DNA from: Microbacterium aoyamense
GTDB lineage: Bacteria; Actinomycetota; Actinomycetes; Actinomycetales; Microbacteriaceae
Assembly: GCF_023155855.1 (NCBI RefSeq)
Contig: NZ_JAKNUT010000009.1
Location: 1 to 64,000 of the forward strand
Reading direction: 5' to 3'
DNA length: 64,000 nt
The position numbers were made by a program, and so were the translations under genes. The notes below the pieces were generated by a model. It was not told where the DNA came from. It saw only the letters and a program-made list of their open reading frames with translations, and did not search any database. How positions within the stretch are numbered: the first letter of the stretch is position 1; every line of letters starts with the position of its first letter. Shown here piece by piece: positions 25,442 to 34,117 of this stretch.

Positions 25442-26131
25442 TCAGAAAGCGTTGACGTCCAGCGGGATGCCGGGGCCGAACGTGGTCGACACGGCGCCCT
25501 TCTGGATGTAGCGGCCCTTCGAGCTCGACGGCTTCAGGCGGATGATCTCTTCGAGAGCAGCCTTGAAGTTGTCATCGAGCTGCTCGGCCGAGAACGACGC
25601 CTTGCCCACGATGAAGTGGACGTTGGCGTGCTTGTCGACGCGGAACTCGATCTTGCCGCCCTTGATCTCCTCGACGGCCTTGGCCGGGTTGGGGGTCACG
25701 GTGCCGGTCTTGGGGTTCGGCATGAGGCCTCGGGGACCGAGGACCTTGCCGAGTCGACCGACCTGGCCCATGAGCTCGGGCGTCGAGACGGCCGCGTCGA
25801 ACGCGGTCCAGCCGCCGGCGACCTTCTCGATGAGCTCGGCGCCGCCGACCTCGTCGGCGCCTGCGGCGATCGCGGCCTCAGCGGCCGGACCCGTCGCGAA
25901 GACGATGACGCGGGCGGTCTTGCCCGTGCCGTGCGGGAGCATGACGGTGCCGCGCACCATCTGGTCGGCCTTGCGAGGGTCGACGGCGAGCTTGAGCGCG
26001 ACCTCGACGGTCGAGTCGAACTTGGCCGACCCCGTCTCCTTCGCGAGCACGACGGCCTCGGTGGGCGTGTAGAACGTGTCAGCCGCGATCTTCGCGGCGG
26101 CGGCCTGGTAGGCCTTGGACTTAGCAGCCAT
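25442..26131 (-). CDS. rplA: 50S ribosomal protein L1
   Basis: The 229-residue protein starts MAAKSKAYQAAAAKI and contains GKVLGPRGLMPNPKTGTVTP, the invariant L1 signature, near residue 130. It binds 23S rRNA at the E-site stalk. The ATG at 26131 follows rplK by 14 bases. Upstream extension of the open frame is not coding. The operon ends at a strong hairpin. Unlike the usual order, rplJ-rplL do not follow but lie about 12 kb away. Confidence 0.98.
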   Translation of the reverse strand: MAAKSKAYQAAAAKIAADTFYTPTEAVVLAKETGSAKFDSTVEVALKLAVDPRKADQMVRGTVMLPHGTGKTARVIVFATGPAAEAAIAAGADEVGGAELIEKVAGGWTAFDAAVSTPELMGQVGRLGKVLGPRGLMPNPKTGTVTPNPAKAVEEIKGGKIEFRVDKHANVHFIVGKASFSAEQLDDNFKAALEEIIRLKPSSSKGRYIQKGAVSTTFGPGIPLDVNAF

Positions 26132-26145
26132 TTCCTCTAATCCCC

Positions 26146-26577
26146 TCAGCCTTCGACCGTGATGCCCATGGAACGGGCGGTGCCGGCGATGATCAGCGAG
26201 GCGGCCTCGATGTCGTTCGCGTTCAGGTCGGGCATCTTCGTCTCGGCGATCTGACGGACCTGCTCCTTGGTGAGCTTCGCGACCTTGACCGTGTGGGGCG
26301 TCTTCGAGCCCTTCGCAACACCGGCGGCCTTCTTGATGAGCTCGGCAGCGGGCGGCGTCTTCAGGATGAACGTGAAGCTGCGGTCCTCGTAGACGGTGAT
26401 CTCGACGGGGATGACGTTGCCGCGCTGCGACTCGGTCGCGGCGTTGTACGCCTTGCAGAACTCCATGATGTTGACGCCATGCTGACCGAGCGCGGGGCCG
26501 ATCGGCGGCGCCGGGTTGGCTGCACCGGCGTTGATCTGAAGCTTGATCAGGCCGGTCACCTTCTTCTTCGGTGCCAT
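26146..26577 (-). CDS. rplK: 50S ribosomal protein L11
   Basis: The 143-residue protein starts [20 protein letters not shown], and [20 protein letters not shown] is the conserved L11 N-terminal block. It binds the GTPase-associated centre of 23S rRNA and is needed for stringent control by RelA. The ATG at 26577 is preceded by AAAGGAAACAAGA. It opens a two-gene operon with rplA. nusG, normally just upstream, is separated from it by a five-gene cassette. Confidence 0.98.
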
Positions 26578-26595
26578 TCTTGTTTCCTTTCGATC

Positions 26596-26620
26596 GAACG
26601 GATGCCGTGGCATCCCGTTC
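26596..26620 (-). promoter_or_regulatory. rplK leader hairpin
   Basis: GAACGGATGCC and GGCATCCCGTTC form a nearly perfect stem with almost no loop, ending 18 bases before the rplK ATG and next to its ribosome site. It may be a terminator for the thiolase transcript upstream or a control element for rplK-rplA. Confidence 0.5.
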
Positions 26621-26700
26621 TCCCGCGCATCCGGCATCTCCGGATCGCGGTCGTCTGCGGGCACGCCGAGGCGGACCGCAAACCAAACAAGTCTACCGCA

Positions 26701-27885
26701 TCAGGCGGCGACGCCGAGCCGCTCGTAGAGGGTCACGACGCACGCGCTGCCGAGTCCGAGGTTGTGCTGCAGTGCGAGCCGCGCACCCGCCACTTGACGC
26801 TCCCCTGCCGTGCCGCGCAGCTGCCAGACGAGCTCGGCGCACTGCGCGAGACCTGTCGCGCCGAGCGGGTGCCCCTTCGAGAGGAGTCCGCCCGACGGGT
26901 TCGTCACGATCCGGCCGCCGTACGTGTTGTCGCCGCTGCGCACGAAGCGGTCGCTCGTGCCCTCGGGGGTCAGACGCAGCGCCTCGTAGCTGATGATCTC
27001 GTTCGCCGTGAAGCAGTCGTGCAGCTCGACGACCGGGATGTCGAACGGATCGACGCCGGATGCCTCGTACACCGCATCCGCCGCCTGCCGTGCGATCCCG
27101 GAACCGACGAGCTTCATCGCATCGCCCTCGAAGGTGTCGCTGCGATCGCTCGTCATCGCCTGAGCGCGGATCACGATGCTCGGGTCCAGCCCGTGCGCTC
27201 TCGCGAACTCGGGAGTGCACAGCACGGCCGCGGCGGCTCCGCACGTCGGAGGACAGCACTGCAGGCGCGTGAGGGGACCGTACACGTGCGGCGACGCGAG
27301 CACCTCGTCGACGGTGACCGGATCCCGGAACACCGCGACGGGGTTCGCGGCCGCATGGCGCCGCGCCTTCACGGCGACCTCCGCGAAGAGTGCGACGTCG
27401 ACGTCGTACCGATCGAGGTAGGCCTGCCCGGCGGCGCCGAAGTACTGCGCGGCGGCCGGAGCATCCGACGGTTCGCGTCCGCGGTCCCGCGCTTCGGCGA
27501 ACCGCCACAGCGACTCGGGCCGATCGGGGAAGACGCTGCCGATCGCACCGGGCGCCATCTGCTCGAATCCGACGACGAGCACGCACCGCGCCGTGCCCGA
27601 CAAGATGGCCTGACGGCCGAGCCAGAGCGCGGTCGAGCCGCTCGCGCAGTAGTTGTTGACGTTGACGACGGGGATGCCGGTGGCCCCCACCCCGTGGAGC
27701 GCTGTCTGCCCTGCCGCCGAATCCGCGTACACGTACCCCGCGAAGGCCTGATCGACGTCACCGATCTCGAGGTCCGCATCGGCGAGCGCCCCGCGGACGG
27801 CCTGCTCGGCCATGACGTCGTACGTCTCGCTGTGACGAGGAGTGCGGAAGGGGACGAGCCCCACGCCCGCGACGACGACGTTCAT
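26701..27885 (-). CDS. Thiolase-family (SCP-x/lipid-transfer type) acyl-CoA enzyme
   Basis: This 394-residue thiolase-fold protein has the nucleophile Cys 80 in NVNNYCASGSTAL. The blocks ELHDCFTANEIISYEAL and SGGLLSKGHPLGATGLAQ are those of the SCP-x/non-specific lipid-transfer thiolase subgroup rather than classical FadA. It would cleave a 3-ketoacyl-CoA, often from branched or sterol side chains. Its ATG overlaps the stop of the acyl-CoA ligase gene (ATGA at 27882-27885), so both are made together. It is the last gene of a four-gene run read away from the TetR regulator. Confidence 0.88.
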   Translation of the reverse strand: MNVVVAGVGLVPFRTPRHSETYDVMAEQAVRGALADADLEIGDVDQAFAGYVYADSAAGQTALHGVGATGIPVVNVNNYCASGSTALWLGRQAILSGTARCVLVVGFEQMAPGAIGSVFPDRPESLWRFAEARDRGREPSDAPAAAQYFGAAGQAYLDRYDVDVALFAEVAVKARRHAAANPVAVFRDPVTVDEVLASPHVYGPLTRLQCCPPTCGAAAAVLCTPEFARAHGLDPSIVIRAQAMTSDRSDTFEGDAMKLVGSGIARQAADAVYEASGVDPFDIPVVELHDCFTANEIISYEALRLTPEGTSDRFVRSGDNTYGGRIVTNPSGGLLSKGHPLGATGLAQCAELVWQLRGTAGERQVAGARLALQHNLGLGSACVVTLYERLGVAA

Positions 27886-29339
27886 GCCGACTCGTGCAGT
27901 GTGCGTCGGAGCGCCGGCTTGTCGATCTTGCCCACCGGGTTCTTCGGGATCCCGGCGACGACGTCGATGCGGGCGGGACGCTTGTACGGAGCGAGGATGC
28001 CGGCGACGTGCGCCGCGAGCTCGTCGGCACCGGCATCCGATCCCTCCCGCAGCACGACGAAGGCGATCGGAACCTCGCCGAGCACGTCGTCGGCGCCGCC
28101 GACGACCGCCGCCTCATGCACGTCGGCGTGGCTGTAGAGCGCGTTCTCGATCTCCTTCGGGTAGATGTTCTCGCCCCCGCGGATGATCATGTCTTTGATG
28201 CGGTCGACGATCTGCAGATAGCCGTCCTCGTCGAACCGCCCGACATCGCCCGTGTGCAACCACCCGTCGACGATCGTCTTCGCGGTCTCCTCGGGCCGGC
28301 CGAGGTACCCCGACATGACGACCGGGCCTGCGATGACGACCTCGCCGGATTCGCCCGCCGGGACCAGCGCGCCCGCCTCGTCGACGATCGCGACCTGCTG
28401 ACCGGGGAGCGGCAGCCCGACGGTTCCCGGTTTGCGAGCGCCGCGCAGCGGATTGATGGTGGATGCCGTCGTCGTCTCCGACAGCCCGTACCCCTCGACC
28501 AGCGTGATGCCGAAACGGTCCTCGAAGCGGCGGATCGCCTCGGCCGGCATCGGCGCCGCGCCGCACACCGCGAACCGCAGCGACGACGTGTCGGGCTGCA
28601 CCTCATCGGGCAGAGAGCTCAGCATCGCGTAGATCGCGGGGACGGCTGAGAAGTAGGTGGGGCGGTGCCTCTCGACGTCGTCGAAGAAGCGATCACGGGC
28701 GAAACGCCCGGCGATCGTGACCTGGCCGCCGGCGCGCAGTGGCGAGAGCGTGCCCAGCACGATGCCGTTCGCGTGGAAGAGCGGCAGCACGAGCAGGCTG
28801 TGGTCTGCGGCATCCATCTCGAACCACTCGATGAACGAGGACGTCATCGCATCGAGGTTCGCATGAGTGAGCATGACGCCCTTGGGGTTGCCTGTCGTGC
28901 CGCTCGTGTAGATGAGCAGCGCGAGGTCGGTCGCCGAGCCCTCGATCGCCGCCGACACCGGACCGCCGCCGTCGCCGATCTCGGACAGTGTCAGCGCCGG
29001 CGCACCGAGATCGTCGCGCGCCGCCTCGGTGACGACGAGCTTCGATGCGGCGTCCTCGACCTGATACCGCGCTTCGGCGGGGCCGAGCACCGGGTTGATC
29101 GGGGTCACGACCGCGCCGATCCGCCACGCCGCCAAGAGAGTGAGGATGAGCTCGACCCGGTTCGACAGGAGCACGGCGACGACGTCGCCCTGGCCGACCC
29201 CCCGATCGGCCAGGGCCGCCGCCACGCGCTCGACTCGAAGGAGCAGGTCGGCGTTCGTGAGGGTGCCGGCATCGTCACGGATGGCCGGCGCATCCGGCGC
29301 GCCCGCGGCGCGCTGGTCGGGAAGCGTGGAGAAGTGCAT
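27882..29339 (-). CDS. Acyl-CoA synthetase (AMP-forming ligase)
   Basis: The ATG at 29339 gives 485 residues. The ANL-family motifs are in place. YTSGTTGNPKG (about 144-154) binds ATP phosphates, EGYGLSETT follows, then GWLHTGDVGRFDEDGYLQIV and the hinge DRIKDMIIRGGENIYPKEIE, and the catalytic lysine in NPVGKIDKP near the end. It activates a fatty or aromatic acid to its CoA ester. The open frame continues upstream to 29663, but that extension is a shadow of the next gene. It overlaps the thiolase start by four bases. Confidence 0.92.
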   Translation of the reverse strand: MHFSTLPDQRAAGAPDAPAIRDDAGTLTNADLLLRVERVAAALADRGVGQGDVVAVLLSNRVELILTLLAAWRIGAVVTPINPVLGPAEARYQVEDAASKLVVTEAARDDLGAPALTLSEIGDGGGPVSAAIEGSATDLALLIYTSGTTGNPKGVMLTHANLDAMTSSFIEWFEMDAADHSLLVLPLFHANGIVLGTLSPLRAGGQVTIAGRFARDRFFDDVERHRPTYFSAVPAIYAMLSSLPDEVQPDTSSLRFAVCGAAPMPAEAIRRFEDRFGITLVEGYGLSETTTASTINPLRGARKPGTVGLPLPGQQVAIVDEAGALVPAGESGEVVIAGPVVMSGYLGRPEETAKTIVDGWLHTGDVGRFDEDGYLQIVDRIKDMIIRGGENIYPKEIENALYSHADVHEAAVVGGADDVLGEVPIAFVVLREGSDAGADELAAHVAGILAPYKRPARIDVVAGIPKNPVGKIDKPALRRTLHESA

Positions 29340-29403
29340 GGTGCCCTTCGGATGAGGAACGGGTGCCGCCGGCTGGGGTCCGGCGGCACCCTCTGGGGAT
29401 CTC

Positions 29404-30522
29404 TCAGACCCGCGTGATGACGGGCGCCGACACGAGCCCGAAGGCCCGCAGCTGGCCGAGCAGCGTCTCGTGGCCGAATGCCTGGCATCCCGACGCGAAG
29501 CCGACGCGCAACGGCGCCTGCTGGATGAGCGAGAATGCCGCGAACGCCTGCAGGAGTCCGGTCTGCTTATAGTTGCTGTTGCCGTGGATGACGACATGCG
29601 AGCGGCCGAGCGGGCCCGACGCGTGCACCGAGTCGACCGACCGGTTGTAGCGGGGGTTCTCACGCGGTGGCATGTCGGCTTGAAGGGATGCCGCGATGTC
29701 TCCGAGCGCCTTCTCCTGCGCGTCGGGATCGAGGGGCTTGATCTGCTCCTCGAACATCTGCACGGTCTGGCCGACCCCCTGCATGACGGCGCGGTTGAGC
29801 ACGCCGCCGATGGAGCGGACGTACGAGACGCGCGGGTCGTGCTGGAACCAGATCGGATGCGACATCCCGCCCCACGGCACGGCGATCGCCTGCTCGTGGT
29901 AGCCGGGCACCGTCACGTCGTAGGCCGAGGTGTGGTCCCACGCGACGAGCTCGTTCTGCTCGAGGTAGTACCACTCGGCCTTGAGGATCGTGAAGATCGT
30001 CTGCGTCGATGCGTACGTCGGCAGCCCCTTCCACAGCACCAGGATGTCGAGCGTGTCGTAGCCGCCGGGTTCGAGCGCGATGTTGGCGGCGATCTCGCTC
30101 ACCGTGTACATGTGGGCGATGCCGGGCGAGAGCACGAGCCCCTTCTCGGCGTACGCGTCGCCCCACGTGTCGCGGGCGTGCAGCACCCAGTCCTGCTCCC
30201 CCGTCGTGTCGGTGTAATGCGCTCCGATGCGCAGTGCCGCCTCGACGACCTCGGGGCCGAACTTGATGAACGGGCCCGCCGTGTTGCAGATGACCTTCGC
30301 GCCCTCGAACGCGGCGGCCAAGGCGTCCGCGTCGTTCTCGACGCCGACGATCTCGTAGTCGGCGGTCTCGATCCCGGGGATCTTCTCGACGACGGCGCGC
30401 ACCTTCTCGGCATCGCGACCAGCCGCGACGAAGGGCACGCCGAACGCGCGCAGGTACTCGCAGATGAGGCGTCCCGTGTATCCGCTGACGCCGTAGACGA
30501 CGACCGGCTTGGTGGTTCCCAT
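29404..30522 (-). CDS. Saccharopine dehydrogenase-like NAD(P)-binding protein
   Basis: The ATG at 30522 gives 372 residues. The N-terminal Rossmann domain opens with VVVYGVSGYTGRLICEYL and has the saccharopine-dehydrogenase-like middle motif CNTAGPFIKFGPEVVEAALR. The C-terminal part (from about 150; YYLEQNELVAWDHTSAYDV) matches the DUF5938 type found with such proteins. It is not a lysine-pathway enzyme by context. Sitting between an acyl-CoA ligase and an SDR, it more likely acts as a reductase on a lipid or cyclic substrate. It lies 64 bases from the ligase gene and 8 bases from the SDR gene. Confidence 0.8.
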   Translation of the reverse strand: MGTTKPVVVYGVSGYTGRLICEYLRAFGVPFVAAGRDAEKVRAVVEKIPGIETADYEIVGVENDADALAAAFEGAKVICNTAGPFIKFGPEVVEAALRIGAHYTDTTGEQDWVLHARDTWGDAYAEKGLVLSPGIAHMYTVSEIAANIALEPGGYDTLDILVLWKGLPTYASTQTIFTILKAEWYYLEQNELVAWDHTSAYDVTVPGYHEQAIAVPWGGMSHPIWFQHDPRVSYVRSIGGVLNRAVMQGVGQTVQMFEEQIKPLDPDAQEKALGDIAASLQADMPPRENPRYNRSVDSVHASGPLGRSHVVIHGNSNYKQTGLLQAFAAFSLIQQAPLRVGFASGCQAFGHETLLGQLRAFGLVSAPVITRV

Positions 30523-30530
30523 GGTCTTCC

Positions 30531-31322
30531 TCACATCCCCATCGCGCCGTCGATCGACAACGTCACTCCGTTGACGAACGCCGAGTCCTCGGAAAGGAGG
30601 AAGGCGACGCCGTTCGCGATGTCGTCCTCGGTCGCGAGTCGGCCCGACGGTGTCAGGGCGACGACCGCGCCGACGGCCTCGTCGACCGACGGGAAGAGCC
30701 CGAGGGCCTCCATGTCGACGGCGAGCTTGGCGCCCATCGCGTTGGGCACGAGGCCCGGGCACACGGTGTTGATGCGCACGCCGTAGCCGAGGCGGCCCGA
30801 TTCCGCGGCGGCGACCTTCGTGAGGCGGTCGACGGCGGACTTGGATGCCGAGTACGCCGCGATCCCCGGGAACCCGATCGTCGCCGCGACCGACGCGATG
30901 TTCACGATCGCGCCTCCCGCGCCGGCGCGGCCCCCCGGTCGCATGGCGCGGAAGGCGTGCTTGATGCCGAGCGCGGTGCCGACGACGTTGACGTCGAGGA
31001 TCTTGCGGATCGCCTCGGCGGTCAGGTCGAAGAAGAGCTCGGCGATCTCGATGCCGGCGTTGTTCACGACGCCGCTGAGCCCGCCCAGGTTGTCCACGGC
31101 GGTGTCGATCGCGGTGGCCCACGACGCGTCGTCGGTCACGTCGAGCGTGACGAAGGATGCCGCGGCGCCGAGCGCCGTCGAGGCATCCGCTCCCGCCTGC
31201 TCATCGATGTCGCCGATGACGACGCTCCCGCCGCTCGCGACGATCGCCTGGGCCGTACGCAGCCCGAGCCCCTTCGCGCCTCCGGTGACGAGCACTCGGG
31301 CTCCCGTCAGATCTGAGGTCAT
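30531..31322 (-). CDS. Short-chain dehydrogenase/reductase
   Basis: The ATG at 31322, with GGAG nearby, gives 263 residues. The cofactor loop TGGAKGLGLRTA (about 12-23), NNAG near 88 and the catalytic Ser-Tyr-Lys (IASVAATIG, YSASKSAVDRLT) are complete, so the enzyme should be active with NAD(H). C-terminal GVTLSIDGAMGM is the standard SDR ending. It is the first gene of the cassette, divergent from the TetR regulator, and likely oxidises a hydroxy intermediate in the acyl-CoA route that the ligase and thiolase serve. Confidence 0.92.
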   Translation of the reverse strand: MTSDLTGARVLVTGGAKGLGLRTAQAIVASGGSVVIGDIDEQAGADASTALGAAASFVTLDVTDDASWATAIDTAVDNLGGLSGVVNNAGIEIAELFFDLTAEAIRKILDVNVVGTALGIKHAFRAMRPGGRAGAGGAIVNIASVAATIGFPGIAAYSASKSAVDRLTKVAAAESGRLGYGVRINTVCPGLVPNAMGAKLAVDMEALGLFPSVDEAVGAVVALTPSGRLATEDDIANGVAFLLSEDSAFVNGVTLSIDGAMGM

Positions 31323-31473
31323 GATCACTCCATCTCTTTCTTCGTTGAAAGTGGGTGGGATCAGCACACCAGAAAGTTGGACGGGTGACAAGACTTTTTC
31401 GGACATCTGCCCAAATTCCTGTCGGAACCTGTCCCCCTCGGCGTATCATCGGTCCCAGAAGGAGGGTGGCGAC

Positions 31474-32088
31474 ATGGGCACAGCTACGCAGCGCCGCACG
31501 CGTGCGTCGGTCGACAAGTTCGCCGCGCGCCGTCAGGCGCTCGCCGAATCCGCGCTCGTCGTCATCGCCGAGCAGGGGTTCGCCAACACGGGCCTGCGCG
31601 ACATCTCGGCACGCACCGACGTCTCGACCGGCATCCTCCACTACTACTTCGAAAGCAAGGACGACCTGATCGCGCAGGCGATCTGGCAGTACAAGTCCGA
31701 GTGCGCGCGCCGGTACGACCCGATCCTCGAGACGGCGACGTCGGCCGACGAGATGATCGCGCGCTTCGGGGTCGAGATCTCGGCGACGCTGCGCGACGAG
31801 GCCGAGCTGCACCGCCTCTGGTACGACCTGCGCAACCAGGCGATGTTCGAGGGCGGTTTCCGCGAAACCATTCTGGCGATCGACGAGCTTCTCACCGACA
31901 TGGTCTGGGCGGTCGTCGAGCGCCACGCCGAACTGCGCGGCACAGCCCCGACGATCGATCGAGCGACCGCGTACGCCCTGTTCGACGGGCTCTTCCTCAA
32001 CTGCCTCATCGCCTACCTGCGCGGCGATGTCGACGCGATCGACGCGATCCGCGTGCGCGCCGGCAACCTGCTCGCCGCCTCGGCATAG
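31474..32088 (+). CDS. TetR-family transcriptional regulator
   Basis: The ATG at 31474 follows AGAAGGAGGGTGGCGAC and gives 204 residues. The HTH lies at about 30-58 (GFANTGLRDISARTDVSTGI then LHYYFESKDDL), with a helical ligand domain after it (TetR C-terminal group 6-like). It is divergent from the SDR gene with 151 bases between them, so it probably represses the acyl-CoA cassette and is relieved by an acyl-CoA or related ligand. A larger in-frame extension upstream is not coding. Confidence 0.9.
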   Translation: MGTATQRRTRASVDKFAARRQALAESALVVIAEQGFANTGLRDISARTDVSTGILHYYFESKDDLIAQAIWQYKSECARRYDPILETATSADEMIARFGVEISATLRDEAELHRLWYDLRNQAMFEGGFRETILAIDELLTDMVWAVVERHAELRGTAPTIDRATAYALFDGLFLNCLIAYLRGDVDAIDAIRVRAGNLLAASA

Positions 32089-32115
32089 GCGTCGCGCGCC
32101 ATCCATCGTTCGCGT

Positions 32116-32193
32116 CGAACCCACGCGTTCTTCGCGAACCCACGCACTTTCGGCGACCGAATCGGGTGGGTTCGGCGAAATCGCGTGGTCTCG
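32116..32193. repeat. Intergenic palindromic repeat, copy 2
   Basis: It has the same plan as 3042-3119. Two units start CGAACCCACGC (32116, 32135), and two inverted units end GTGGGTTCG (32174) and GTGGTCTCG (32193). It lies between the TetR stop and the convergent nusG stop. The two copies differ at many loop positions but keep the pairing, as expected for a structure under selection or a mobile repeat. Confidence 0.6.
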
Positions 32194-32221
32194 GCGACCG
32201 TGCGGGTCGCGACAACGAAGA

Positions 32222-32251
32222 ACGCCCCGACCGGCGAACCGGGCGGGGCGT
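32222..32251. terminator. Terminator of secE-nusG
   Basis: ACGCCCCG pairs with CGGGGCGT around an inner CCGG-CGAA-CCGG stem-loop, 15 bases beyond the nusG stop. On the plus strand it can also stop read-through from the TetR gene. Confidence 0.85.
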
Positions 32252-32265
32252 CCTTGCAAGGCGTA

Positions 32266-33411
32266 TTACTGCTTGGTGACCTGATCGAACGAGAGCTCGA
32301 CGGGGGTCTCGCGCTCGAAGAGCGAAACGAGCACCGTGAGCTTGCCGCTCTCGGGCTTGATCTCGCTGATCGACCCGGGCAGGCCCGCGAACGAGCCCTC
32401 CTTGATCGTGATCGTCTCGCCGATCTCGAAGTCGACCTCGGTGATGACGCTGCGCGCCTGCGTCGCGGAGCCCTTCGCCGCCGCCTTCGCGGGAGCGGTC
32501 TCCTTGATCTCGACGAGCGACTTCAGCATGTTGAAGGCTTCTTCGAAGCGGAGCGGCGTGGGGTTGTGGGCGTTGCCCACGAAGCCCGTGACGCCCGGCG
32601 TGTGGCGCACGACCGACCAGGTGTCCTCGTTGAGCTCCATGCGCACGAGCACGTAGCCGGGGATCCGGACGCGCGTGACCATCTTGCGCTGACCGTTCTT
32701 GATCTCGACGACGTCCTCCATCGGGACCTCGATCTGGTAGATGTCGTCCTCGACCTCGAGCGTCGACTTGCGCTGCTCGATGTTGGCCTTCACCTTGCGC
32801 TCGAAGCCGGCGTACGAGTGGATGACGTACCACTTGCCGGGGAGCATGCGCAGGTCGGCGCGGAACGCGTCGTACGGGTCGACGTCCGCGTCGTCCTCGG
32901 CGTCGGCGGCGTCGAGATCGACGGGCGCTTCGGCGGCGTCGGCGGGCGAGACGGAGGCCTCGACGTCGTCGACGACGGATGCCGCGGCATCCACTTCCGC
33001 CGTGAACTCCTCGTCGAGCACGGGCTCGTCCTCGTCGCCGTTGATGTCGGGACCGTCGTAGGGGGTCACGTCGTCCGCGTGCGCGGCGACGTAGTCGGCT
33101 TCTTCTTCGGCGATCGACTCGTTGAGAGCCTCCGCCGCGGCCTCGGCCTCAGCGGCCTCGTCGATGTTGAGAGCGTCGTTCACGATGGCGTCGGCCTCCG
33201 GGTCGTCGATGTCGTCGATGTCTTCCAGGTCCGACTCGTTCTCCTCGTCGTCCTCGTCGGGGTCGTCGACGATGTGGATCGCAACGTGCTCGGCGGGAGT
33301 GACGGACCACTCCTCGGCGGCGAGCTGGTTGCCCTCCTGCGCTTCGTCGTCCTCGGAGGACTGCTCGGCCGCGGTCGCCCAGTCGGCGTCGTCGGTGTAT
33401 TTCTCAGACAC
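32266..33411 (-). CDS. nusG: Transcription termination/antitermination factor NusG with long acidic extension
   Basis: The C-terminal ~185 residues are a normal NusG. The NGN domain opens KWYVIHSYAGFERKVKANIE and includes RIPGYVLVRMELNEDTW and PGVTGFVG, followed by the KOW motif TIKEGSFAGLPGSISEI. The first ~190 residues are an Asp/Glu/Ala-rich, probably disordered extension without recognisable fold. NusG couples RNA polymerase to ribosomes or Rho. The GTG at 33411 is chosen because GGAAGAAACGCAA precedes it (381 residues). An ATG at 33447 would add 12. It follows secE in the conserved actinobacterial order. Confidence 0.96.
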   Translation of the reverse strand: MSEKYTDDADWATAAEQSSEDDEAQEGNQLAAEEWSVTPAEHVAIHIVDDPDEDDEENESDLEDIDDIDDPEADAIVNDALNIDEAAEAEAAAEALNESIAEEEADYVAAHADDVTPYDGPDINGDEDEPVLDEEFTAEVDAAASVVDDVEASVSPADAAEAPVDLDAADAEDDADVDPYDAFRADLRMLPGKWYVIHSYAGFERKVKANIEQRKSTLEVEDDIYQIEVPMEDVVEIKNGQRKMVTRVRIPGYVLVRMELNEDTWSVVRHTPGVTGFVGNAHNPTPLRFEEAFNMLKSLVEIKETAPAKAAAKGSATQARSVITEVDFEIGETITIKEGSFAGLPGSISEIKPESGKLTVLVSLFERETPVELSFDQVTKQ

Positions 33412-33473
33412 TTGCGTTTCTTCCGTTCCGCGGGATGGATGCTGCATCCATCGCCGCGTCGTCGTCGATCAGG

Positions 33474-33746
33474 TCAGGCCGGAACGCCGAAGACGGTGCC
33501 GGCGAGCCACGTGAACAGGAGGTCGAGGCCGTAGACGATCGCCATCATCACCACGACGAATCCGAGCACGACGAGCGTGTACTTCAGCAGCTCCTGGCGG
33601 GTCGGAGTGATGACCTTGCGGAGTTCTGCGAAGACCTGACGAACGAACAGGGCGATGCGAGCGAAGAAGTTGGGCTTCTTCGCGCCGGGTGCGCCGCTCG
33701 CTGCGACGACCTCGCCGTTCGGCTCATCCTGAACCATCGATGCCAC
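33474..33746 (-). CDS. secE: Preprotein translocase subunit SecE
   Basis: The 90-residue protein has one membrane helix at about 57-80, preceded by the conserved cytoplasmic helix FVRQVFAELRKVITPTRQEL. It clamps SecY in the membrane. The GTG at 33746 has GGAAGG seven bases before it. An ATG three codons later is also possible. It lies between tRNA-Trp and nusG, the standard order. Confidence 0.96.
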   Translation of the reverse strand: MASMVQDEPNGEVVAASGAPGAKKPNFFARIALFVRQVFAELRKVITPTRQELLKYTLVVLGFVVVMMAIVYGLDLLFTWLAGTVFGVPA

Positions 33747-33801
33747 CTGAATACCTTCCGTGTGCCAGCGCCGGCCGGCGTATGCCTGCTGCGCTGACGC
33801 G

Positions 33802-33874
<73 letters not shown>

Positions 33875-34117
33875 AGAGATCTTGCGACCTCGGGTGAAAA
33901 CCCGCACTCCTCCACGTGGCCCGCGGGCACGGCGAAAGAATGCAGACTTCGACTGCACTGCAAGTGTACGGCATGCCCCGAGGAGGGTCGAACCGACCCA
34001 GCACCCCTGGATGGCTCCGTGCACGCCCGCCGGACGCGAGCGCGTCGGACCGGAAGCATCATTCCGGCTCCGACCCGCCCTGCCGCTCGTCGAGCGAGCG
34101 AAGCGAGACGAAACGAG

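Noticed and set aside
28000..29300. Possible polyketide or non-ribosomal peptide adenylation module
   Set aside because: The ligase ends after the C-terminal hinge domain with no carrier or condensation domain, and neighbours are acyl-CoA enzymes, so a stand-alone acyl-CoA synthetase fits better.
29404..30522. Lysine biosynthesis or degradation by saccharopine dehydrogenase
   Set aside because: Only the NAD(P)-binding fold is shared, and the C-terminal domain and acyl-CoA neighbours argue against a lysine pathway role.
34085..34117. CTCGTCGAGCGAGCGAAGCGAGACGAAACGAG-like stretch, reminiscent of short repeats near actinobacterial gene ends
   Set aside because: Only one copy is in the window and its folding is irregular, so I could not support a repeat or terminator call.
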